Assembly (NCBI GenBank): GCA_020637215.1 | Contig: JACJWI010000004.1 | Coordinates: 62,001 to 126,000, forward strand | Origin: Microthrixaceae bacterium | GTDB taxonomy: Bacteria > Actinomycetota > Acidimicrobiia > Acidimicrobiales > Microtrichaceae | Direction of reading: 5' to 3' | DNA length: 64,000 bases | Shown: piece after piece, positions 25,649 to 33,998 of the stretch | How positions within the stretch are numbered: position 1 is the stretch's first letter | How the letters are laid out: each line of letters starts with the position of its first letter | Translations under genes and position numbers: made by a program | Notes under the pieces: generated by a model | Databases searched by the model: none | What the model saw: the letters and a program-made list of their open reading frames with translations, nothing else | Told to the model about the DNA's origin: nothing

Positions 25649-25870
25649 CTAGCTCGCCTCTCTGTGGGACACGACATCTGGACGACCGGCGTATCGGTTG
25701 ACCTCCAGGATGGCCCACACCTGCGCCAGGGTCTCGGGAGCTGTAAGCGACTCAGGCAGACCCGATGCTCTGCGGAACGCACGTGATCGCTCAACGGCGG
25801 GAGGAATGGCGTCGTGTAGCCCCGAGCTCAGCTGTCCATCGGGGCTGCGAGCACCGGCGCGGCGGGTCAC
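25649..25870 (-). CDS. Small protein co-translated with the E2 relaxase (unknown)
   Basis: This 73-residue frame has a GTG overlapping the relaxase stop by four bases (GTGA), a typical coupling signature. The sequence contains GLPESLTAPETLAQVWAILE and looks like a folded helical protein. In E1 the equivalent frame (4670-4912) also begins with a GTGA overlap and MTRRA, but the rest diverges. It might assist relaxosome function; no domain is recognised. Confidence 0.4.
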   Translation of the reverse strand: MTRRAGARSPDGQLSSGLHDAIPPAVERSRAFRRASGLPESLTAPETLAQVWAILEVNRYAGRPDVVSHREAS

Positions 25871-28236
25871 AGGCCAAGGCCTCCGCGGTCGTGGGCGGTC
25901 TGCTTGGCGGTGCTGACCGCGAGCGCTCGGCGGAGATCGTCGGCCGGGCGGGCGGCTGGCTCCTGAGCTGCCACGGCGTAGACGTGATTGCGCTCCCGGC
26001 CTCGGGTGATCGACGTGTAGCCGGCCTCCTTGTGGAGGGTGTCGTCACCGAGCACAAGGGCGACATCGCAGGTCATGCCCTGGCTCTTGTGGATCGTCAT
26101 GGCGTAGCCGTGGATCAGGTGGCCCGCCGAGATGTAGTCGACCGGCACGGCGAGGCGGTCGCCGTCGCTGGTCTCGATGTGGACGGCGTCGTGCTCAGCG
26201 CCTGTGACGGCGCCGATGGTGCCGTTGACGATGCCGACCTTGTGGTCGTTGCGAAGGGCCAGGACCCGGTCGCCGACGCGCAGCTCGAGGTCCTCGGAGT
26301 CCAGCACGACCGGGCCGAGGCGATCGTTGGCGATGAGGTGGAGCCGGGCTCGTTGGTTGAGGTCGGCGACGTCGCTGCGGTGCAGCGCCAGCATCACGGC
26401 GTCGCGCCCGCTCGTGTGACTGAGGTACCAGTCCTCGGCCATCCCGGCATGGACCTTGTCGGCGTTGTCGCCGATGGTGAGCGAGCCGCTCTGCTCCATG
26501 CGTCGCAGCGCCCGGTCGGTGTGGCCGTCGCGCAGCGCGGCGGCAGTCGCTCGCTGGGCTCGGTCCGTGAGTCGCCGGTTCTCGGTGAGCTCTGTGTGAC
26601 CGAGGCGTCGGGCGAGCGAGGCGAAGAGCCCGCCGGCTTCGATCTCGGCGAGCTGCTTCGGGTCACCGACGAGGACCAGCTTCGCCCCGGCCTTGGCGGT
26701 GTGGTCGATGAGGCGGTGGAGCTGGCGGGTGCCGACCATGCCGGCCTCGTCGAGGACCAGGACGTCGGTTCGGTAGAGCCGGTCTCGACCCGAGTCGAGG
26801 TCCTGGAGCAGGGATGCGATCGTCTGGCTCGGGATGCCCGACCCGGACTGGAGTCCGCGGGCCGCCTTGGCAGCGAGGGCAGCGCCGCGCACTCGCAGTC
26901 CGGTGCGGTGCCAAGTCTCGCGGGCAGCGTCGAGGGCGAAGGTCTTGCCGGTGCCTGCTTGGCCGACGATCACGGCCACGGGCGCGTCGGTGACGGTCAC
27001 CCGCTTGACGGCAAGGGCCTGTTCGAGGCTGATCGACGGCCGGGCCCGGAAGGCGAGCATCAACGATCGGGGGTCGACGGGAACGGTCCTGGGTCCGTCT
27101 ATGGAGCGGCGGAGCGCGTCTGCCTCGAGCGCCAGCATCTCTGGGGTCGTCCAACAGCCGGCCGCGACGTCGACGACGGCGTCGCTGGCGAGGTAGTGGT
27201 CGGCTCGCCGGCGGATGGCGTCGTAGTCGAGTCCTTGGGTGGCGGTCTCCGCGACGGCCCGGATCACCTGACGACGATCGAAGGTGGCGTCCTGCTCGGT
27301 CAGCAACGCTCCGAGCCGCTCGTCGCTCGCCACGACCGGGTGGTGCGGACCGGTCGGGACCTTGCCGGTGAAGCCGACTTCGCCAGCCCGTCGGCGCCAC
27401 CCTTCCCGCAGGATCTCCTCGTCGACGATCTCGGGCTTGGCCGGGCGCGTGTCGAGCGTGGCCACCTGCGCCCCGTGCGCCGACCGCACGCCGTGTTCGG
27501 CCATCGCCACTTCGATCTCGATCCGGCGGCGGCTGAACGCCCGGCGCATCTTCGTCGAGAACCCGACGACCTCACCCACCCCTGGCGCCGACGGTTCGAA
27601 CCGCACGCCGAGGCGCTCTCCCAGCTCGTGGCGCAGGACTGATTGGTAGACGAACCCGGCGGTCTTCCCGTGCTGGTAGATCGCCGGGGTGTGCAGCGCG
27701 CTCCATCGACCGTCCGGTCCGAGGGCCATGTTCGCGGTCACGAGATGGGTGTGCAGGTTTGGGTCCGCCTCCCGGCTCGTCCGATGCCGGAACGCGGCGG
27801 ACACCAACCCGCCGCCCCGATGACGGGCGGAACCGGCCTTGCCACGGCGGACCACGCACGCCTCGTCCTCCAAGTACCGCACCGCCGCCGCCACCGCCAC
27901 GTCATGCGCCGCCACCACCTCGGCGGCCAGGCCCTGGTCGCCGAGCCCCCAGAGCAGCGACACGGACTTCGGCGCCGACAGCGTCAGGTCGAACCCCTTG
28001 ATCTTCCGCCACCTCGTCAGGGGCTCGCTTGTCGACGGGTCCACTCCCTCGATCACCGAGCGGAGGGCATCGGCCTCGACTTCCCCGGTCAGGCCGAGGC
28101 TCCCGGCCCCGACACCGATCCACCGTCCCGGCGCTTCACCCGACGCCAGGTAGTAGTCGTCCCGCTCGTTGGCGATGACCTCCAGGTAGTACGCCGCCGG
28201 ATCCGGCGCGGCAGAGAACTTCGCGATGCTCAGCAC
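25867..28236 (-). CDS. MobF-family relaxase/helicase (TrwC/TraA-type), E2 copy
   Basis: The 789-residue protein has the same architecture as the copy at 4909-7278 and is nearly identical along its length. The relaxase Tyr region is in ERDDYYLASGEAPGRW, with HTH metal-binding histidines, Walker A GQAGTGKT, Walker B VLVLDEAGM and the MTIHKSQGMT helicase block. Small differences cluster in the middle helicase segments. The GTG at 28236 is the first in-frame start from which the two copies align. Upstream lies a conserved non-coding candidate oriT. Being intact, it could also act on the E1 origin. Confidence 0.9.
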   Translation of the reverse strand: MLSIAKFSAAPDPAAYYLEVIANERDDYYLASGEAPGRWIGVGAGSLGLTGEVEADALRSVIEGVDPSTSEPLTRWRKIKGFDLTLSAPKSVSLLWGLGDQGLAAEVVAAHDVAVAAAVRYLEDEACVVRRGKAGSARHRGGGLVSAAFRHRTSREADPNLHTHLVTANMALGPDGRWSALHTPAIYQHGKTAGFVYQSVLRHELGERLGVRFEPSAPGVGEVVGFSTKMRRAFSRRRIEIEVAMAEHGVRSAHGAQVATLDTRPAKPEIVDEEILREGWRRRAGEVGFTGKVPTGPHHPVVASDERLGALLTEQDATFDRRQVIRAVAETATQGLDYDAIRRRADHYLASDAVVDVAAGCWTTPEMLALEADALRRSIDGPRTVPVDPRSLMLAFRARPSISLEQALAVKRVTVTDAPVAVIVGQAGTGKTFALDAARETWHRTGLRVRGAALAAKAARGLQSGSGIPSQTIASLLQDLDSGRDRLYRTDVLVLDEAGMVGTRQLHRLIDHTAKAGAKLVLVGDPKQLAEIEAGGLFASLARRLGHTELTENRRLTDRAQRATAAALRDGHTDRALRRMEQSGSLTIGDNADKVHAGMAEDWYLSHTSGRDAVMLALHRSDVADLNQRARLHLIANDRLGPVVLDSEDLELRVGDRVLALRNDHKVGIVNGTIGAVTGAEHDAVHIETSDGDRLAVPVDYISAGHLIHGYAMTIHKSQGMTCDVALVLGDDTLHKEAGYTSITRGRERNHVYAVAAQEPAARPADDLRRALAVSTAKQTAHDRGGLGL

Positions 28237-28392
28237 ATCTACGTAGGCCCCTGACGGCCCCGAAAACCGCGCGATCAATCGCGGATTTCTAGGCATCAGC
28301 AACTCACCGGCGACCTCCCGCCGCGCCTCCTGCTGGCTATCCCGTTGACCACCCGGCGGCCACCGGACACCCCCGGTGCAAGTGTGTGGAGG
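28237..28392. other. Candidate oriT region of E2
   Basis: This is the counterpart of 7279-7475. It has the identical inverted repeat CGCGAT-CA-ATCGCG (28270-28283), one full 11-bp repeat CCACCCGGCGG (28349-28359) and a conserved block starting CCCCCGGTGCAAG. The coding frames upstream of the relaxase do not agree between the two elements, so the conservation is not protein-driven. Confidence 0.45.
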
Positions 28393-28725
28393 ATCCCACG
28401 CTCGACATCCACGGCTTCTCGGGCCGGACCCCGCGGGGCTGGGTCAGGCCCGAGCGACGACCATGCGCCTGGGGGCCGCACGAGGCTGTCACTGCGTCTC
28501 CGTAGGATCGGAGGTCGGAGGTTCCCGATGCGCCCCTCAATTGCCACCCGCCCGTCTCGACGCAGGTCGCCGCGTCGCAACTGCACGCGGGGCGCCGGAC
28601 GATCGGACGCGGCAGCTCCGTTCTCCCAAGAACTCCGCCACAGGACCCATCGAGGCGTGGACGGGACCCGACGGGCCGTCCGCTCGGGTCCGTCGCCGCT
28701 CGGAGGGAGCGAGCTACCTTCGGCG
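28393..28725. other. radC leader relic and spacer
   Basis: The stretch separates the candidate oriT and the restriction gene. Around 28500-28530 it contains CGGAGGTTCCCGATG, matching the radC ribosome-binding site and start in E1 (7536-7549) apart from one base, but no RadC coding sequence follows. Backbone similarity between E1 and E2 ends here. Otherwise nothing is recognised. Confidence 0.5.
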
Positions 28726-29871
28726 GTGAGCCACAGCACAGGGAGACCCGAGATCGCCACCTACAAGTCAGTCGATGCCCTGCAGCTGGCGCTCGCAGGA
28801 TCAGTGTTCGAGCGAACCAAGGCCCCAAAGAAGGCAGCGGGACGGGCGCTCGGCACACTCGTTGAGCTGATCACCTTCTACCTGATCAGGGACTGGGGCT
28901 TGGAGCCGAATCTGGCCATCGAGCGCGGCCTGAGGGAGTACGGGAACTCGCTCATCACCCACAACGTCGAGTTCACCCTTCACCCACACCTGGATGTGAT
29001 CACGACGCCGCTCGCCAGTGATGGCAAGACCCTCACCGCAACCCAGGTGATCAAGCAGAACGACCTAGAACTCACGGGTCTCGAGCGGAAGGGCGGTCAG
29101 CCGCTACTCCGGGGGTCGATCGTCCGCCATGCCAATCTTGTCGGGGAAGCCGAGGGAAGCGCTTGGTACGCATACCTCGCCGAGGATGACCGCTACTCCG
29201 TCACCCAGCTGTTCGATCCGCCATTCGCGATGTTCGAGTGCAAGCGCGTCGGCGTTGAGGAGGGCCAGAAGAAGGGCCCGCAGACGATCGAGAAGGCGAA
29301 GCAAGGCGCGTACGTCGCGCGAACCGTTTCGGGCCTTCAGCGCGTACCTCGACGCGATGGATCCGTCGCAGCGCTGGTCGAGGAGGCGGACGGACGCCTA
29401 ACGACTCACCCCGACTACTACCTGTTCATCCGAGAGGCGATCGACAGCGGGAACCTCGTCGCGCTCGCCAATGTGGTGTTGACGGTGGGTGTAGTGAGCA
29501 ACCACGGCAACTGGTTCACAGCGGACACTCAGAACAAGGAAATGCGCGTACTCGCGCAGTCATACGACTGGCTCCTCTTCCTCACCGATGACGCCCTCGC
29601 CGAGTTCATCGAGACGATCCTGCTCGGCGACTCGGATGATTTCGCTGCGACCAGATCCGCCTTCGAGCACTCATACTCGGGTGATGCCAAGAGCACAAGC
29701 TTCACCAAGGTGTCCATCGACGTCGATGCGGACCGCGAACTGACCAAGTACTTCAAGGAAGCCCAGCCCTGGGCGAAGTGGTTCAACGTAATTGCGCCGG
29801 GCGCGGAGCTTGATGGCCTACAGCATGACCTTCAACGACTCCGGGACATCCGCGAGGAGGTTCTGAAATGA
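28726..29871 (+). CDS. Putative type II restriction endonuclease (PD-(D/E)xK type)
   Basis: The 381-residue protein is identified mainly by context: its stop overlaps the start of a DNA adenine methyltransferase by four bases. An ExK motif appears in PPFAMFECKRVGVEEGQKK, with acidic residues shortly before (VTQLFDPPF) that fit a PD-(D/E)xK nuclease core. The N-terminal half is helical (FERTKAPKKAAGRALGTLVE). No close family is recognised by eye. The GTG at 28726 is preferred because upstream residues are low-complexity. It is cargo B of E2. Confidence 0.6.
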   Translation: MSHSTGRPEIATYKSVDALQLALAGSVFERTKAPKKAAGRALGTLVELITFYLIRDWGLEPNLAIERGLREYGNSLITHNVEFTLHPHLDVITTPLASDGKTLTATQVIKQNDLELTGLERKGGQPLLRGSIVRHANLVGEAEGSAWYAYLAEDDRYSVTQLFDPPFAMFECKRVGVEEGQKKGPQTIEKAKQGAYVARTVSGLQRVPRRDGSVAALVEEADGRLTTHPDYYLFIREAIDSGNLVALANVVLTVGVVSNHGNWFTADTQNKEMRVLAQSYDWLLFLTDDALAEFIETILLGDSDDFAATRSAFEHSYSGDAKSTSFTKVSIDVDADRELTKYFKEAQPWAKWFNVIAPGAELDGLQHDLQRLRDIREEVLK

Positions 29872-30431
29872 CCGCAGGACGCCAACCGGTCTCGAACACA
29901 AAGGACTGGTGTACACCTCCGTCCATAGTCGAGTCGGTTCGAAAGTGCTTCGGCGGATCGATTCACCTAGACCCGTGCTCCAACGAGTTCTCGACCGTGG
30001 ACGCCGAGGTCGAGTATCGACTTCCGGATCACGATGGGCTTCGAGAGTCGTGGAGCTACCCGACGATCTACGTGAATCCTCCCTACGGCAGCGACCCAGC
30101 AAGAGGAACACGAATCCTCCACTGGTTCACGCGCATGGCCGATGCTGCGCAAGCCGGGTCGTCCGTGATTGCTCTCGTCCCGGTCGCCACGAACACGGCT
30201 CACTGGAAGCGGTGCGTCTACCCCCTCGCAAAGTCGATCTGCTTCCTCTACGAGCCCCGCGTGCGGTTCTTCATCGGCGGCGTCGAGGATCCGAAGGGAG
30301 CACCCATGTCGTGTGCTGTCATCTACTGGGGCGATGATCCAAACGCATTCAGCGATGCCTTCCGAGACCATGGAGCGGTGGTGTCACTCGAGGGAGTAGC
30401 TCTGCCAGAAGGCCAGCCAACGCTCCTCTGA
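29868..30431 (+). CDS. Phage-type DNA N6-adenine methyltransferase
   Basis: The 187-residue Dam-related phage family methyltransferase opens DWCTPPSIVESVRKCFGG with LDPCSNEFST and carries the catalytic NPPY in IYVNPPYGSDPARG. Later segments (VIALVPVATNTAHWK, RVRFFIGGVEDPKGAP) are characteristic of the family. It overlaps the endonuclease gene by four bases (ATGA) and presumably protects its site. It ends 35 bases before the hyuB stop. Confidence 0.85.
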   Translation: MTAGRQPVSNTKDWCTPPSIVESVRKCFGGSIHLDPCSNEFSTVDAEVEYRLPDHDGLRESWSYPTIYVNPPYGSDPARGTRILHWFTRMADAAQAGSSVIALVPVATNTAHWKRCVYPLAKSICFLYEPRVRFFIGGVEDPKGAPMSCAVIYWGDDPNAFSDAFRDHGAVVSLEGVALPEGQPTLL

Positions 30432-30466
30432 GGGCCGCGTGAGCAAACACGACCTGGGCCAGCAAC

Positions 30467-32149
30467 CTACGAAGTCGGCATGCCCCAGCCGCCGCCGCCC
30501 GGCGTCAGCATCCGGAGAACGTCGCCGGCCTTGAGCTGGATCGTGCACTTGTCGGGGAGGCGCTCGGCCTGCGCCTCGTCCCCGGCTGGGAGGAGCCAGT
30601 TCTCCCCTATCGCGCCGGGCTCTCCACCAGCGAGGCCCCAGGGCTGGGAGACGCGTCGCTCGGTGATGAGCGACACCGTGGCGTCCTCGAGAACCTGGAG
30701 ATCTCGCTCGATGCCCTCGCCTCCAGCGGACCACCCGGCACCGCCACTGCCTCGGCGCAGCCGGTAGCGCAGAACCCGAAGCGGAAAGGCCCGCTCCAGC
30801 GCCTCGATGGGGGTATTCCGCGTGTTAGTCATCGCGGTGTGAATTCCCGACTGGCCGGGGCGGGGTTCCGCTGATCGGTAGTCAACTTGATCTGTGTTGG
30901 TCATCGCGGTGTGGATGCCGGACTGGCCCGGAAGCGGAGTGCGGCTCCGGTCACCGGGTCGCGGGGGCCGGCCGCCCTGCCCGCCGCCGACGGTCTCGTA
31001 GTAGACCCACGGCTCGGCCTCGCCACCGGGGCCGGAACCAACGCCGGGACCACCGATGAGCAGGTTGTTCATCGTCCCCTGGGACGCGGCAGGGACCTGG
31101 CCCCTAAGCACCTCGGCCAGGGCACGGCAACAGACGTCGACCACCCGCTGGCTCACCTCGACGTTGCCGGCACCGACCGCGACCGGGAAGCGGGCATCGA
31201 CCACGGACCCCTCCGCAGTCACCACCCGGACCGGACGCATCACCCCAGCGTTGGCGGGGAGCGTCGGGTCGAGAACCGAGCGGACCACGTACGCCACCGC
31301 CGACTCCGTCACCGCCCGCACGGCGTTGGTGTTGCCGCTCCGCTGGGGGTCGGTGCCGGTGAAGTCGAACGTGATCGTCGGGCCGTCGCGGTCCCCGTGA
31401 TCGATCGTGACCTCGCAGCACAGAGTCGCCGGATGCTGCTGATCGACACCTGGACCGGTCGAGTCCAGCCGGTCGCTCGCGCTCCACCGGCCCTGCGGAG
31501 CCGCCCGCAGCACCGCCTGGCAGCGCCGTTCGCCGTACGCCAGCACCGCCCCCACCGGCGCGTCGGCGAACCGGGCCAACCGGGCGACACCGACCACGTT
31601 GGCACCGACCTGGGCGTCGAGGTCACCGGCGCGCTCCCACGGCGTCCGCGACGCGGCGAGCAGCAGAGCGCGCACCTCGGAGGTGAGCCGCATCGGTGGT
31701 ATCCGCAGGCCCTCCTGGTGGATCTCGGTCGCGTCCGCAGGCAGCGAACCCGGAGCGGCACCGCCGAGGTCTGCATGGTGCGCCCGGTTGGCCACCCATC
31801 CGATCAACCGGTCGCCGTCGAAGCACGGGGCCACGACGGTCACGTCGTTGAGGTGGGTGCCTCCGGCGAAGGGGTCGTTGACGATCGCCTGGTCCCCGGG
31901 ACCGAGCTGGTCGCCGACGGCCCCGATGACCGCCGACACCGACGCCGGCATGGAACCGAGGTGGACCGGGATGTGCTCGGCCTGGGCCAGGAGCTGGCCG
32001 TCCGGGGTGAACACCGCGGCGGAGCAGTCGGCACGCTCCTTGATGTTCGGGCTGAACGCGCTCCGCTGGAGGACCGCGCCGACCTCCTCGGCGACGCCGC
32101 TGAGCCCGGCGATCAGCACCTGGAGCTCCGCGGGTGTCGGACCGTTCAC
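30467..32149 (-). CDS. hyuB: N-methylhydantoinase B / oxoprolinase-type subunit with element-supplied 3' end
   Basis: The 560-residue protein is the B subunit of ATP-dependent hydantoin or 5-oxoproline hydrolases. It has family segments KERADCSAAVFTPDGQLLAQ, HIPVHLGSMPASV, DPFAGGTHLNDVT and the glycine-rich GGGQGG. Near residue 420-445 the motif PGQSGIHTAMTNT occurs twice, separated by DQVDYRSAEPR: the first is the host's own, the second begins the E2-supplied tail that runs to GGGGWGMPTS. The reading frame stays open across the attR, so the protein is complete but carries a 24-residue insertion. The GTG start overlaps hyuA by four bases. Confidence 0.9.
   Translation of the reverse strand: MNGPTPAELQVLIAGLSGVAEEVGAVLQRSAFSPNIKERADCSAAVFTPDGQLLAQAEHIPVHLGSMPASVSAVIGAVGDQLGPGDQAIVNDPFAGGTHLNDVTVVAPCFDGDRLIGWVANRAHHADLGGAAPGSLPADATEIHQEGLRIPPMRLTSEVRALLLAASRTPWERAGDLDAQVGANVVGVARLARFADAPVGAVLAYGERRCQAVLRAAPQGRWSASDRLDSTGPGVDQQHPATLCCEVTIDHGDRDGPTITFDFTGTDPQRSGNTNAVRAVTESAVAYVVRSVLDPTLPANAGVMRPVRVVTAEGSVVDARFPVAVGAGNVEVSQRVVDVCCRALAEVLRGQVPAASQGTMNNLLIGGPGVGSGPGGEAEPWVYYETVGGGQGGRPPRPGDRSRTPLPGQSGIHTAMTNTDQVDYRSAEPRPGQSGIHTAMTNTRNTPIEALERAFPLRVLRYRLRRGSGGAGWSAGGEGIERDLQVLEDATVSLITERRVSQPWGLAGGEPGAIGENWLLPAGDEAQAERLPDKCTIQLKAGDVLRMLTPGGGGWGMPTS
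30870..30910. other. attR of element E2, inside hyuB
   Basis: The arm GTAGTCAA (30878-30885) and core TTGGTCA (30897-30903) lie inside the hyuB reading frame, at the codons for the second-last MTNT copy. They mirror the attL core and arm at 19652-19678. Confidence 0.7.
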
Positions 32150-33987
32150 GCTCCGACTCCCGCAGCGACCCGGGTCACCACGAGGGAGCCGAGCGGGCCC
32201 GGCTCCCCGCGCCACCCGTCGGGTACCCAGATCGTGCAGTCCTCGCGGACCACCACCTGCGGCCCCACCACCGGATCGGTCCAGCGACCGTCCCACGACG
32301 CCAGGACCTCGTCGACGGTGGACGGAGCCGGGGTCTCCACGACCGCTCGCAACGCGACCACCTCGATCTGCTCGCCGGGCCGGGCCTCGCCGTTGCGACG
32401 TCGGTGCTCCTCGGGGAACTCCGCCACCGACGGCACCCGCAGTTCGTGGCTCTGGCCCCGGTAGCGGCAGTCGACCGCGGTGCTCACCCGGGGCTCCGGA
32501 TGGGCGACGAGCTCACGGGCCCGGGCGGCCAGCTCGTCGAGCGCGGCGTCGAGTCCCTCGTGGTCGACCCCGCCGGGCCAGGAGCGCACCAGCTCGCGAC
32601 GCCCCGGAGCGGTGAGCAGGCCGACGGCCGAGAGCACCCCAGCCGCGGCGGGAAGGATCACGGTGGCGATGCCGAGCGACTCGGCGAGCTCACAGGCGTG
32701 CAGCGGACCGGCCCCGCCGAAGGCCACCAACGCCAGACCGGCAGGGTCGACTCCCTGTTCGACCGACACCGCCCGCAGCGCTCGCTCCATGCCGGCGTTG
32801 ACGACGGCGATCACGCCCTCGGCGTCGATCCCGGCAGCGTCGATCGCGGCGCGGGCCGCCGCGATGTCGAGCACGCCCAGGTCGCCGAACGCCGCGTCGG
32901 AGGGGATGCGGCCGGCGACCAGGTCGGCGTCGGTGACCGTCGGGCGTGTCCCTCCGTGGCCGTAGCAGGCCGGCCCCGGTCGGGCCCCGGCGGACTCGGG
33001 GCCGACGACCAGCGCACCACCGGAGTCGAGCCGGGCGATCGAGCCGCCGCCGGCGCCGATCGTGTGGATGTCGAGAGCGGGAGCCCGCACCGGGAGCCCC
33101 GCGACCCGCTGCTGGGGTGCGGCTCGGGGCGCGCCGTCGAGGATCAGGCAGACATCGGTGCTGGTGCCGCCCATGTCGAAGCTGAGCGCGTCGGGGAAGC
33201 CGCATGCCGAGGCCACCGCGGCCGCAGCCCGGGCGCCGCTGGCCGGACCCGACAGCAACAGGAGCACCGGCAGCTCGGCCGCGGTGGCCAGGTCGATCGA
33301 TCCCCCTGCGGAGGTCATCACGACGACGTCGTCGGCCGCGGAGTCCAGGCCCGCCAGGTAGGACCCACAGATCGGGCGCAGATAGGCGTTGAGCACGGTG
33401 GTGACCGTGCGCTCGTACTCGCGGAACTCGGGTGCAACCCGGTGCGAGGCGCTGACGTCGAAGCCCGCGGCATCCAACGCGGCGGCGACGGCGGCCTCGT
33501 GTCCCGGATGTCGGTCCGAGTGCAGCAGGCACACCGCGATCGCCTCGACCCCGTCGGGCACGGGGGGCAGGGCGCCGATGTCCATCGGGACCAGCACGGC
33601 TCCGTCCGCAGCGACGCGCTCGTCGACCTCGAGACGGTCCGCCCCGGCGACGAGCGGTTCCGGCCGCTGCGCCCACGGGTCGTACAGCGCCGGGCGGTCC
33701 TGACGGGCGATCTCGATCACATCGGCGAACCCGGCGGTGCAGTACAGCGCCACCCGGGCACCGCGGCGCTCCAGAAGTGCGTTGGTCGCCACCGTCGTGC
33801 CGTGGGCCAGCAGCTCCGGTCCGTCCGGCACCAGGGCAGCCACCCCGCCACGCACCGCGTCGCCGGGGTCAGCAGGAGTCGACGGAACCTTCAGGACACG
33901 GCCGTCGGTGCCGACGACATCGGTGAAGGTCCCGCCGCTGTCGGCTCCGATCCGCACGATCGGAACCGTAGCGACCGCGCCGATCAC
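32146..33987 (-). CDS. hyuA: N-methylhydantoinase A / oxoprolinase-type subunit
   Basis: The 613-residue ATP-dependent A subunit has the actin-like phosphate loop IGADSGGTFTDVVGTDG at its N-terminus and the second nucleotide motif SFDMGGTSTDVCLI. The C-terminal PSVAEFPEEHRRR region is also typical. With HyuB it forms an enzyme that hydrolyses a cyclic amide at the cost of ATP; the natural substrate cannot be told. It is co-translated with hyuB. Its GTG start is 11 bases from the divergent J-domain gene, so both promoters must overlap the opposite coding start. Confidence 0.9.
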   Translation of the reverse strand: MIGAVATVPIVRIGADSGGTFTDVVGTDGRVLKVPSTPADPGDAVRGGVAALVPDGPELLAHGTTVATNALLERRGARVALYCTAGFADVIEIARQDRPALYDPWAQRPEPLVAGADRLEVDERVAADGAVLVPMDIGALPPVPDGVEAIAVCLLHSDRHPGHEAAVAAALDAAGFDVSASHRVAPEFREYERTVTTVLNAYLRPICGSYLAGLDSAADDVVVMTSAGGSIDLATAAELPVLLLLSGPASGARAAAAVASACGFPDALSFDMGGTSTDVCLILDGAPRAAPQQRVAGLPVRAPALDIHTIGAGGGSIARLDSGGALVVGPESAGARPGPACYGHGGTRPTVTDADLVAGRIPSDAAFGDLGVLDIAAARAAIDAAGIDAEGVIAVVNAGMERALRAVSVEQGVDPAGLALVAFGGAGPLHACELAESLGIATVILPAAAGVLSAVGLLTAPGRRELVRSWPGGVDHEGLDAALDELAARARELVAHPEPRVSTAVDCRYRGQSHELRVPSVAEFPEEHRRRNGEARPGEQIEVVALRAVVETPAPSTVDEVLASWDGRWTDPVVGPQVVVREDCTIWVPDGWRGEPGPLGSLVVTRVAAGVGA

Positions 33988-33998
33988 CGAGAGACCCG

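Larger units (their letters stand above)
19655..30900. mobile_element. Element E2, 11.2 kb, apparently intact, in hyuB
   Basis: The borders are the paired att cores at 19652-19658 and 30897-30903. Contents are an intact large serine recombinase next to attL, acetyltransferase, HAD relic, amidohydrolase, MerR-VOC, cupin, relaxase, candidate oriT, type II restriction endonuclease and methyltransferase, and a replacement hyuB 3' end at the right. Recombinase, relaxase and both att halves look functional. No coupling ATPase or secretion genes are seen, so transfer would need a helper. It is the youngest layer of the stack. Confidence 0.75.

Noticed and set aside
19653..30887. The 9-bp direct repeat TAGTCAACT (19653-19661, 30879-30887) as the att crossover core
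   Set aside because: A crossover there would leave a stop codon in hyuB after excision. The TTRGTCA pair at 19652 and 30897 restores the frame, and the 9-bp repeat is better explained by chance overlap of core and arm sequence.
30432..30930. tRNA gene as integration target
   Set aside because: No cloverleaf is seen near the element borders; the target is the hyuB coding sequence itself.
30930..30990. An older insertion scar at GDRSRTPL just before the first PGQSGIHT in HyuB
   Set aside because: The segment vaguely resembles the E2 linker, but there is no preceding duplicate of the target motif, so it may be native sequence.
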